Part shown: positions 1 to 8,100 of the stretch, in pieces
Position numbering within the stretch: the stretch's first letter is position 1
How the letters are laid out: every line of letters begins with the position of its first letter
NCBI GenBank assembly: GCA_002309305.1
Contig: DBWR01000062.1
Span: 83,937-103,864, forward strand
Direction: 5' to 3'
Length of the DNA: 19,928 bases
Origin: Treponema sp. UBA1233
Lineage (GTDB): Bacteria; Spirochaetota; Spirochaetia; Treponematales; Treponemataceae
Translations under genes and position numbers: made by a program
Notes under the pieces: generated by a model
Told to the model about the DNA's origin: nothing
The model's database searches: none
The model's input: the letters and a program-made list of their open reading frames with translations, nothing else

Positions 1-165
1 GAAACTGTAGCTAAGAAACCAGCTGCAAAGAAAGCTCCTGCCAAAAAGACTGCCGCTAAAAAGGCTCCAGCCAAGAAGGCAACAGCTAAAAAGCCAGCTG
101 CAAAGAAAGCAACAGCCAAAAAGGCTCCTGCAAAAAAAGCTACAGCTAAAAAAGCTAAGAAATAA
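1..165 (+). CDS. Lys/Ala/Pro-rich histone H1-like protein, C-terminal end (partial)
   Basis: The frame is open from the left edge to a TAA at 163-165 and gives 54 residues made almost only of Lys, Ala, Pro and Thr. They fall in short KKAPA, KKATA and KKPAA repeats of about 5 residues. This is the composition of the basic tails of bacterial histone H1-like proteins and of HU proteins with lysine-rich extensions, which bind DNA non-specifically and compact the nucleoid. The start and any folded N-terminal domain lie outside the window, so it cannot be decided whether this is a tail on an HU-like protein, a free H1/HC2-like protein or a tail on another enzyme. A terminator follows 21 bases after the stop. 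Confidence 0.75.
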   Translation, partial: ETVAKKPAAKKAPAKKTAAKKAPAKKATAKKPAAKKATAKKAPAKKATAKKAKK

Positions 166-186
166 GGCTTAAGGCTTAAATGAAAA

Positions 187-225
187 AAGGCTGTCCAATT
201 AAACATTGGGCAGCCTTCTTTTTTT
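187..225. terminator. Bidirectional rho-independent terminator between the histone-like gene and carA
   Basis: A 13-bp stem (187-199 with 205-217, one G-T pair) closes a 5-base loop. A T-run at 218-225 follows on the plus strand and an A-run at 183-188, read as T on the minus strand, follows in the other direction. It therefore fits termination of both converging genes, the histone-like gene from the left and carA, which stops at 242. Confidence 0.9.
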
Positions 226-241
226 AAATATTTATTTTAAT

Positions 242-1468
242 TCAACTTGCTTGCTTTTTTATTTTAATCATGTGTACAAAATCATCAAAAAGGAATCCTG
301 CATCCAAAGGCCCAGAACAAGCTTCCGGATGGAATTGAACGCTAAATGCTGGTATTTTTGTGTATTTTATACCTTCATTTGTACCATCATTTGCATTTAC
401 AAAACTAACCTGAGCCCCTTCCGGTAGAGATTCATTTTCAACTGCATAACCGTGATTTTGGCTGGAAATATATACCCTGCCTGAACACAACTGTTTTACC
501 GGATGATTTGCCCCTCTATGACCATATTTTAGCTTTACTGTTTTAGCTCCATTTGCCAACGCCAGCAGCTGATGGCCAAGACATATTCCAAAAATCGGAA
601 TTCCTGTATCCAAAAGTTTCTTTATTTCACTGATGATTCCAACATTATCCTGTGGATCTCCAGGACCATTGCTTAACATGATTCCATCAGGCTGGTACTT
701 CAGTATGTCTTCTGCTGTTGCTGATGAATGAACTGTGATTACATCAAGGCCTCTTTTTAAGAGCTCACGTCGGATATTTCCCTTTGCACCGAAATCCCAA
801 AGGACAACTTTTTTTCCTTTTCCTTCTTTCATTGCGGCAACACTGTCATTTTCTTTTGTTCCATCAGCACGAACAGGTACAAATCTGTACTCAGCACTCT
901 CAGCAAATACTTGCTCAGCATCTTTTTCTATTTTATCTGCAGAACCTGTTACTGATTCTACTGCCCGTTCAATCTTATATGCCCTGATTTTTTCAAGAAG
1001 TTTTTCTTTTTCTGCTTCGTTATTAAGCGCATCCTGTATTTGCTTTGCTTCGTCACTGTCACCGCTAACAAGCATTGCATTCATGACTCCAGCTTCTCGT
1101 AAAACCTTAGTCAAAGCGCGGGTATCTATATCATAGAGGCCTATTACATTTTGATTTTTCAGATAGGAATCCAAATCCCCTTCATTTCTGAAATTAGATG
1201 GATTTTCACACCATGAATGTACGATATAACCTTTTACATGACAGGAGGAACTTTCAAAATCATTTGGAATAATTCCATAATTTCCAATTAGGGGAAATGT
1301 TTGTGTAACAATTTGACCATAATAACTTGGATCTGTCAGTGTTTCTATGTATCCGTTCATTCCTGTGGTAAAAACGGCTTCTCCAAGCGATATTCCAGTG
1401 GAACCAAAACCTTTACCTTCAAATACCATCCCGTTTGCCAGGACTATAAATGCTTTCGTCTCTTTCAT
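242..1468 (-). CDS. carA: Carbamoyl-phosphate synthase small (glutaminase) subunit
   Basis: CarA hydrolyses glutamine and passes ammonia to CarB, which makes carbamoyl phosphate for pyrimidine and arginine synthesis. The N-terminal CarA domain is clear (VLANGMVFEGKGFG, then TGMNGYIETLTDPSYYGQI). The C-terminal class I glutamine amidotransferase domain has SNGPGDP, the nucleophile Cys296 in GICLGHQ and the His380/Glu382 pair in FHPEA, so the triad is intact. The start at 1468 was chosen because family alignment begins at MKETKAFIVL; an in-frame ATG at 1489 adds 7 unlike residues, and neither has a clear ribosome-binding site. At 408 residues it is somewhat longer than the usual 360-385, because a charged linker lies between the two domains (about residues 175-220). 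No carB is adjacent: downstream is the terminator and a converging gene, so carA seems to be transcribed alone. Confidence 0.97.
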   Translation of the reverse strand: MKETKAFIVLANGMVFEGKGFGSTGISLGEAVFTTGMNGYIETLTDPSYYGQIVTQTFPLIGNYGIIPNDFESSSCHVKGYIVHSWCENPSNFRNEGDLDSYLKNQNVIGLYDIDTRALTKVLREAGVMNAMLVSGDSDEAKQIQDALNNEAEKEKLLEKIRAYKIERAVESVTGSADKIEKDAEQVFAESAEYRFVPVRADGTKENDSVAAMKEGKGKKVVLWDFGAKGNIRRELLKRGLDVITVHSSATAEDILKYQPDGIMLSNGPGDPQDNVGIISEIKKLLDTGIPIFGICLGHQLLALANGAKTVKLKYGHRGANHPVKQLCSGRVYISSQNHGYAVENESLPEGAQVSFVNANDGTNEGIKYTKIPAFSVQFHPEACSGPLDAGFLFDDFVHMIKIKKQAS

Positions 1469-1614
1469 ACTGGAAAAATAATATATCATTTTTTAAGAAT
1501 TTTGTATATAGAAACACAAAATGCAAGAAACATTTTTTTTCAATAACATGTTTTTTAAACTGTACCCATAAATTCAAGATTTTATCAAAAAAATAGAAAA
1601 TTCCTCTAAACAAA

Positions 1615-1641
1615 TTTAACTTTATCTGTTATAATTATAAT
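1615..1641 (+). promoter_or_regulatory. Candidate promoter of the MocR-like regulator/ALDH operon
   Basis: A perfect TATAAT lies at 1636-1641, with an overlapping second copy at 1630-1635, about 59 bases before the regulator ATG. The only -35-like hexamer at a tolerable distance is TTTAAC at 1615-1620 (15-bp spacer), which is weak. The divergent gap to carA (1469-1699) is very AT-rich and holds no other gene. MocR regulators usually bind such gaps, but no convincing direct-repeat operator could be picked by eye. Confidence 0.35.
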
Positions 1642-1699
1642 GGATGTTTATCTGTAACCATATTTTGATGATAACAAAACGGTTTGGAGGATTTATCTC

Positions 1700-2920
1700 A
1701 TGAACGATGTCAACTTTAGTCTGGATAAAGACAGCAAGATTAAACTTTATAGGCAATTGTACGACAAAATTGTTGAATTTATCAATACTGGAGTTTACAA
1801 GCCCGATCAAAAACTTCCATCAATTCGGCTTTTATCTGCTCAGCTAGACATTAGCAAAAATACAATTACCAAAACCTACGATGAACTTGAAAAAGACAAT
1901 TACATTTATTCATTGGTAAAAAAAGGATACTTTGTTCAAAATCGAAGCAATTTGCAGGACAATAATTCTACCTCTTCTGAAGAACAGTTAAACGAAGATG
2001 AACCATCATCTGTACCCACTGTTGACTCAATAATTCGCCAGCATAAGGAACCAATTTTTTCTACCGCCGCTTTTGACGAAAATCAGGAAGAATCTGCACC
2101 CATTGAAACCCAAACTGTTACCGTTAAAACCGATTCAAAGCCGACAATTACACAATCTTTCCTTTCCTGTTTAAAAAACATAGCATCCTCAAATCCAGAA
2201 ACTCTTGAAGAAGATTATCAGCCTTTTGGCCAAATTGAATTCCGTACTGCAATTTCCAAATACATGGAAAAGATTTCTGGAATCAATTGTAACCCCGATC
2301 AGATAATTGTTTCTTCCGGTATTCAGAACCTTTTATTATCAATACTAAGACTTCCCTCATTGAATTCTCCTTCTTTCAAATCCGATGGAATTGGTTTATT
2401 AAAACTCGTAGACCAGATAAATCAAGGTTCTATCAGCTTTGCAAAGCCTCTTTTGGCAATTCCAGAAACCATCAGTCCTTTAGCTGAAAAAGTTATCATG
2501 GAATCTAATATTTCAACAATGCTCATACAAAATTACAGTTCCCTGCTAAATTACAATCTGTCAAAAACAGAAAACCCGGTCTCACTTCTTTTGGTTGATA
2601 ATTCTATTCCTCTTGAAACCGAAGAAACCTTGAATGAAATACTGCAATGGGTACAGGAACTTCCATGCAGGTACATAATCGAATATCCCTTTAAAAACCA
2701 AGGCTTGTCACCATTAAAGACCAATAAAGCCAATGAAAAGATAATATATATCAACAGCTTTAAGAATCTTATTTCAAATTCCTTTACCGCTTCGTTTGCA
2801 ATTCTTCCACTTGAACTCTTAAATGAATATCAACAGCGTTTTAGTCATTTTTCTTGTTCAGTTTCGATATTGGAGCAGTCGATTTTGACCGAATTTATAA
2901 GTAAGGAATATCTAAACTAA
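1700..2920 (+). CDS. MocR/GabR-like GntR-family regulator with a degenerate, truncated aminotransferase domain
   Basis: Residues 10-80 form a GntR-type winged helix (KLYRQLYDKIVEFINTG, LPSIRLLSAQLDISKNTITK, then KKGYFVQ). An acidic low-complexity linker follows (82-150). From about 170 the protein aligns with the fold-type I aminotransferase domain of MocR regulators: YQPFGQIEFRTAISKYM and NPDQIIVSSGIQNLLLSI match the family's Y-G-D-P-x-G-x-x-x-L-R and Q-I-x-x-x-x-G-x-Q blocks. The PLP pocket is eroded. The usual E-D-D-Y block reads IIEYPF (326-331), and the Lys block reads INSFKNLISN with the Lys shifted by one and the following Arg absent. The protein ends at about the point where MocR proteins have another 80-100 residues. 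TGGAGG at 1685-1690 fixes the start. The ALDH gene follows after 11 bases. It probably acts as a local regulator, but may sense something other than PLP or be constitutive. Confidence 0.85.
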   Translation: MNDVNFSLDKDSKIKLYRQLYDKIVEFINTGVYKPDQKLPSIRLLSAQLDISKNTITKTYDELEKDNYIYSLVKKGYFVQNRSNLQDNNSTSSEEQLNEDEPSSVPTVDSIIRQHKEPIFSTAAFDENQEESAPIETQTVTVKTDSKPTITQSFLSCLKNIASSNPETLEEDYQPFGQIEFRTAISKYMEKISGINCNPDQIIVSSGIQNLLLSILRLPSLNSPSFKSDGIGLLKLVDQINQGSISFAKPLLAIPETISPLAEKVIMESNISTMLIQNYSSLLNYNLSKTENPVSLLLVDNSIPLETEETLNEILQWVQELPCRYIIEYPFKNQGLSPLKTNKANEKIIYINSFKNLISNSFTASFAILPLELLNEYQQRFSHFSCSVSILEQSILTEFISKEYLN

Positions 2921-2931
2921 GGACATAAAAT

Positions 2932-4338
2932 ATGCCAAAAGCAAAAACGCAGACAAAACAAAGCGACTCAGAAATTTTACATAATCTTGTCACAAAGCAA
3001 AAGGAGTTTTTCAAATCGGGAGTAACCAAGCCCGTAAAATGGAGAATCAAGCAGTTGAACAAGCTCCTTTCGGCCATTAAGGCACATGAAGCCGACATTA
3101 TCCAGGCTTTGCAGACAGATCTGGGTAAATCTGAATTTGAAGCTTATTCCACAGAAATCGGAATGGTGTACAACGAAATACGCTACCAGAAAAAGCATGT
3201 CAAAAAATGGGCAAAGACTAAAAAGCCATCTGGTGAACTGTTTTTCTTTCCCGGAAAACCAAGGATTCAACCTGAACCTTTCGGCTGTACCCTTATTATG
3301 TCACCATGGAACTACCCTTTTATGCTGACCATAGATCCTCTGGTTTCAGCAATTAGTGCAGGAAACACTGCTGTCTTAAAAACATCAGAGTATAGTCCTG
3401 CAACTTCTCAAGTCATAGAAAACATAATCAAAGAATCATTTCTTCCTGAATTTATTACAACAGTTCAAGGAGGATATGTTCAAAATCAACTTTTACTTCA
3501 CGAACATTTTGATTTCATATTTTTTACCGGAAGCTCAAATGTCGGAAAAGTCGTCATGGAAAGTGCCGCAAAGTTTCTTACTCCAGTCTGTCTGGAACTT
3601 GGTGGAAAAAGTCCCTGTATAGTTGATAAAACCGCCAATATTCCTATTACAGCACGACGCATCGTGTGGGGTAAATTCCTTAACGCAGGTCAAACATGTG
3701 TTGCTCCTGATTATGTCTTAGTTGATGAATCGATAAAAGACAAATTAGTCCAGGCTTTAAATCAAGAAATCTTAACACAATTTGGAGAAGATCCCCTTGA
3801 AAATCCTGACTTACCAAAAATAATCAATTCAACCCATTTTGGCCGTTTAGTTTCTCTTGCCCCAGATGCTCAGACTAATTCAGCCACAAATAAAATTGCA
3901 CCAACATTAATGGATCTTGGAGCAATCAATAGCAAGAATGTTGCCAATCATCCAGTCATGAAAGATGAAATTTTCGGTCCCCTGCTTCCTATTATTTCAT
4001 TCACCAACCTTGATGAAGCCATTGATTTTGTTTATCAGAGACCTACCCCACTGGCACTTTATTATTTCAGCAAAAACCGCAAATCACAAAAGAAAATTTT
4101 CAATACGCTTAGATTTGGTGGTGGCTGTATAAATGATGTTGTCTATCAGTTGGTTACTGATAAACTTCCGTTCGGCGGGTGCGGTGAAAGTGGTATGGGC
4201 TCATATCACGGCAAATTTGGATTTGATACATTTACTCATTACAAAGGCATCCTAAAACAATCTTCATGGATGGATTTAAAAGTACGTTATGCACCCTATG
4301 AAAACAAATTGGATACTGTAAAGAAATTCTTAAAATGA
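2932..4338 (+). CDS. NAD(P)-dependent aldehyde dehydrogenase, ALDH3-like
   Basis: It oxidises an aldehyde to the carboxylic acid with NAD(P). The whole ALDH fold is present in 468 residues: SPWNYP with the oxyanion Asn127, AGNTAVLKTSEYSPA (cofactor-binding Lys150), FTGSSNVGK, LELGGKSP with general base Glu222, and NAGQTCVAPDY with nucleophile Cys256. DEIFGPLLPI and the C-terminal LPFGGCGESGMGSYHGKFGFDTFTHYKG follow. The TCVAPDYVL form after the Cys and the overall length are typical of the class 3 group (fatty or aromatic aldehydes). The loop before IAPTLMDL is about 10 residues shorter than usual. AAGGA at 2919-2923 is the ribosome-binding site. It lies 11 bases after the regulator and is presumably co-transcribed with it. 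The substrate cannot be told from sequence. Confidence 0.93.
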   Translation: MPKAKTQTKQSDSEILHNLVTKQKEFFKSGVTKPVKWRIKQLNKLLSAIKAHEADIIQALQTDLGKSEFEAYSTEIGMVYNEIRYQKKHVKKWAKTKKPSGELFFFPGKPRIQPEPFGCTLIMSPWNYPFMLTIDPLVSAISAGNTAVLKTSEYSPATSQVIENIIKESFLPEFITTVQGGYVQNQLLLHEHFDFIFFTGSSNVGKVVMESAAKFLTPVCLELGGKSPCIVDKTANIPITARRIVWGKFLNAGQTCVAPDYVLVDESIKDKLVQALNQEILTQFGEDPLENPDLPKIINSTHFGRLVSLAPDAQTNSATNKIAPTLMDLGAINSKNVANHPVMKDEIFGPLLPIISFTNLDEAIDFVYQRPTPLALYYFSKNRKSQKKIFNTLRFGGGCINDVVYQLVTDKLPFGGCGESGMGSYHGKFGFDTFTHYKGILKQSSWMDLKVRYAPYENKLDTVKKFLK

Positions 4339-4342
4339 TTTC

Positions 4343-5128
4343 TCATTTACCGTATATTTCTATGCGGTGCTTTTTCCCTAATTCACAGAGGGCTTCACCT
4401 AAAGGTAAGTCCTCTTTTTGTTTATATTGATTCAAATCAATCAAAAACCTATTCATAGAAAAATGCTGATATACATAAACATTTTCCCAATTCTTTTCTG
4501 AATAGCTTTGCATTAATTTTTCACGATACAGGTTGAATATTCCTTTTTCACTTAATTCAGAATAACCTACAAGCCATAATTCAGGATTTTTATCACCCTT
4601 ACCTTTATTTTCAATTAATTTTTGATGAAGTTCAGCAGTCTTTTGAGCCATCAATTCCTGACTCTCTACTATCATTTTTTTTATTCCATCACTTCCATTT
4701 TTATACAGATACTTGAGTTGTTTGGTTTTTGCAGTATGAACGGGTGTTTTGTTCACGATGATTACATTTTTTCTAAAATCAATACCCAGTTCTATATTTT
4801 TCCGGAAAAATCCTTCTGCTATCCTTCCACTTTGTCCAACGAGATAACGGTTGTTTTTTGCAAGCTGTTCTTCTTTTCCTGGATTGTCGCCTATAACGAT
4901 TAACTTTATTTCATCCTGCGGTTGTACATCATCATACGCTTTATTATATACAACCGCAGTTTCTAGTGGATATGCCGGAATTTTTTTATCTTTGCTTTTT
5001 TCGTTATCTTTTTGTAATGCCTCTTTTTGAAGTGAATAAAGCTCATCGGCAAATGCCATCCATTCCTGACATTTACCTTTGAGCCATTCTCTATATTCAA
5101 CAAAAGCGTTCCATTGCCTGTCGGTCAT
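4343..5128 (-). CDS. Uracil-DNA glycosylase superfamily-like protein, function unassigned
   Basis: The 261-residue protein has no signal peptide and should be cytoplasmic. Its central block resembles motif A of the uracil-DNA glycosylase fold: IKLIVIGDNPGKEEQ at about 74-88, then RYLVGQSGRI at 94-103, where UDG family members have G-x-x-P-G-x-x-E and a G-x-x-G segment. A conserved-looking VIIVNKTP (122-129) follows, and a late HFSMNRF (222-228) could stand for motif B. A charged helical N-terminus (about residues 1-50) and a Lys-rich insertion (168-182) are not typical. Uracil excision is therefore not assured; many members of this superfamily are uncharacterised. It starts 3 bases after the stop of the large lipoprotein gene with only a weak ribosome-binding site, which suggests translational coupling. 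It converges with the ALDH gene with a 4-base gap. Confidence 0.7.
   Translation of the reverse strand: MTDRQWNAFVEYREWLKGKCQEWMAFADELYSLQKEALQKDNEKSKDKKIPAYPLETAVVYNKAYDDVQPQDEIKLIVIGDNPGKEEQLAKNNRYLVGQSGRIAEGFFRKNIELGIDFRKNVIIVNKTPVHTAKTKQLKYLYKNGSDGIKKMIVESQELMAQKTAELHQKLIENKGKGDKNPELWLVGYSELSEKGIFNLYREKLMQSYSEKNWENVYVYQHFSMNRFLIDLNQYKQKEDLPLGEALCELGKKHRIEIYGK
4349..4375 (+). terminator. Rho-independent terminator of the regulator/ALDH operon, inside the 3' end of the converging gene
   Basis: An 8-bp stem (4349-4356 with 4361-4368, one G-T pair) with a 4-base loop is followed by a T-run at 4371-4375. It lies 11 bases past the ALDH stop and within the last codons of the opposite-strand gene. 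A smaller 6-bp inverted repeat, 4333-4348, contains both converging stop codons. Confidence 0.6.
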
Positions 5129-5131
5129 ATC

Positions 5132-8100
5132 TTAGTGCATATCTGCATCGGTAATTCTGTAAGAAACAACTACCGGTGTATTTGGAAGATCTTCCTGTGT
5201 TATCTGTCCTACACTAAAGAATCCCATGACACCAAATGTTCCGTTTGGAAGAAATTCAATTCCCTCTTTAATCAGGCGGTTATTGATGTAAACATTGTAC
5301 TTGCCATCAACAACCTGAATCTTGAGCTTGTTGTTTGAATTGTATCCCTTGTTAATTGCTGAACTTTTGTAGAAGTAAGCGGTTCCTTCATCATTCGGGA
5401 CAATGAGGTCTTCATATGTCTTACCATCCCACTTATACAAAGCGTATTCACCGTCTGTGTTGATTTCGAATCGAATGTAATCCTTCAACTCTCCATTTGC
5501 TTTTGGCTTTGAATAACCGAATACAAATCCGTAAGCAGACTTGATGTATCCGGACTTCTTGTTGAACTCACCTTCTATCATGTCAAACTGACCGAACTCA
5601 GGTGAAGTATAGAAGTAACCACAATCCAACAGACTGTTCAAGGATGGAGATTCCCAGTCGGTTGTGAATTTTTCCAGCTTTGTGAGTGTTTCTTTCTTCT
5701 CTTCCGCTGTCTGTGGCTTTTTGTTTGCTACAGGAGTTGTTGAAGTGGCCTGTTTTGCAGCATTTGCCTTTTTGTTCTTTAATGTGGTAAGGGCACGTGT
5801 TGCAGATGTATCACCTGGCTTATCGGCAAGGACTTCATTAAGCAATGCTTCTGCTTCATCATATTTACCCTGATTCATCAATTCCTGTGCCTGGGCAATC
5901 TTGTTTGCACGTTCTTTTGCTTCTGCATCTGCGGCAGCCTTCTTGTCCTGTGCTTCCTTTAACAGTGCTTCTGCTTCTGCATCGTTGGGATTTGCCTTAA
6001 CCAATGCATTCAAAGTTGAAATGGCTTGAGCAGTATTTCCCTTGTCAATGTTTGCCTTGGCCTGATCGAGTTTCTGCTGACGAGCTTTTGCTGCGGCTTC
6101 TGCATCAGCGACGGCTTTCTTTTCCTGGGCTTCCTTTAACAGAGCTGCTGCTTCTTTATCGTTGGGATCCGCCTTGACCATTGCATTCAAAGTTGAAATG
6201 GCCTGAGCGGTGTTTCCCTTGTCGATGTTAGCTTTGGCCTGAGCCAGTTTATTCTTTTTGGCTTCTGCTGCGGCCTGCTCATCTGCTACTTTTTTTTTTG
6301 CCTGAGCCTGCTCAAGCAATGCCTTGGCTTCTGAATCGTTTGGATCCTGTTTAAGCAATCCGTTTAATACATTGATTGCATTTGTAAACTTGCCTTCATT
6401 AATAAAGGTTTTTGCCTGATCGATTCTCTTCTGCCTTGCTTCTTTTGCTGCGGCTTCTGCATCAGCGGCTTGTTTTGCCTTTATCTGTTCCAATAGAGAC
6501 AGAGCTTCCTTGTCATCTGGGAATGTCTTTAATATTCCGTTAAGTGTTGAAGTTGCCAAAGCATATTTACCCTGACTGATGTATTCTTTTGCCTGTTCAA
6601 TCTTCTGATCACGGGCACGTTTTGCTTCGTCAATTCTTTCCTGCTCTTCCTTTTCCTGAAGTTTCTTGATTTCTTCAAGCATTGCAAGAGCTTCTTTGTC
6701 ATTTGGATCTACTTTCAAGAGACCATTAAGGATATTTGTTGCATTGGCATATTTCTTCTGATTGATGAATTCTCTTGCTTGCTGGAGTCTTGCCAAACGA
6801 CCGTCAACTTCTTCTGCAGCTTTCTTGGCTGCGGCTTCTTGTGCGGCTTTTTTAGCAGCAGCTTCTTCTGCGGCCTTCTTGGCGGCGGCTTCCTGTGCGG
6901 CTTTCTTTGCAGCAGCTTCTTCTGCGGCCTTCTTGGCGGCGGCTTCCTGTGCGGCTTTTTTGGCAGCGGCATCTTCTGCAGCCTTCTTGGCGGCAGCATC
7001 CTGTGCGGCCTTCTGCTTGTCCTGAGCTTCCTTTAGCAGTGCCTGGGCCTCCTTGTCGTTCGGATCGGTTTTAAGAAGACCATTCAAGACTGTTATTGCC
7101 TGAGGATATTTTTCTGTATCGATATAATTGCGGGCCTGTGCAAGCTTCTGTTCACGGGCTTTCTTTGCTGCTTCTTCCTGGGCGGCTTTTGTTGCTGCTG
7201 CCTTTTCTGCAGCGGCCTTTTCGTTGGCTGCTTTCTTTGCAGCGGCTTCATCTGCGGCTTTCTTGGCGGCGGCATCGTTGGCGGCCTTCTGCTTGTCCTG
7301 AGCTTCCTTTAGCAGTGCCTGGGCTTCCTTGTCATTCGGATCTGTTTTAAGTAAACCATTCAAAACTGAAATTGCCTGTGAGTATTTTCCAGTGTCGATG
7401 TAATTACGGGCCTGAGCGAGCTTCTGTTCACGGGCTTTTGCGGCAGCGGCATCATTGGCGGCCTTCTGCTTGTCCTGGGCTTCCTTTAACAGGGCCTGAG
7501 CTTCCTTGTCGTTCGGATCTGTTTTGAGGAGACCATTCAACAATGTAATTGCCTGTGCATACTTTTCTGTATCGATATAATTGCGGGCCTGTGCAAGCTT
7601 CTGTTCACGGGCTTTTGCAGCAGCGGCATCATTTGCAGCCTTCTGCTTGTCTTGAGCTTCCTTTAACAGTGCTTGAGCTTCCTTGTCATTCGGATCTGTT
7701 TTGAGGAGTCCGTTAAGAATAGTTATTGCCTGAGGATATTTTTCTGTATCAATATAATTGCGGGCCTGTGCAAGCTTCTGTTCACGAGCTTTCTTTGCTG
7801 CTTCTTCCTGGGCGGCTTTTGTTGCTGCTGCCTTTTCTGCGGCGGCCTTTTCGTTGGCTGCTTTCTTTGCAGCGGCTTCATCTGCGGCTTTCTTGGCGGC
7901 GGCATCATTTGCTGCCTTCTGCTTGTCCTGGGCTTCCTTTAGCAGTGCCTGGGCTTCCTTGTCATTCGGATCTGTTTTGAGGAGACCATTCAACACTGTA
8001 ATTGCCTGTGAATATTTTCCATCATCGATATAGTCACGTGCAAGAGCAAGTTTTTGCTGACGGGCTGTTTCTGCTGCATCTTTTTCTGCAAGCTGTTGTT

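Noticed and set aside
166..180. Short direct repeat of GGCTTAA just after the histone-like gene.
   Set aside because: Only two 7-base copies; no attachment-site or mobile-element structure around it.
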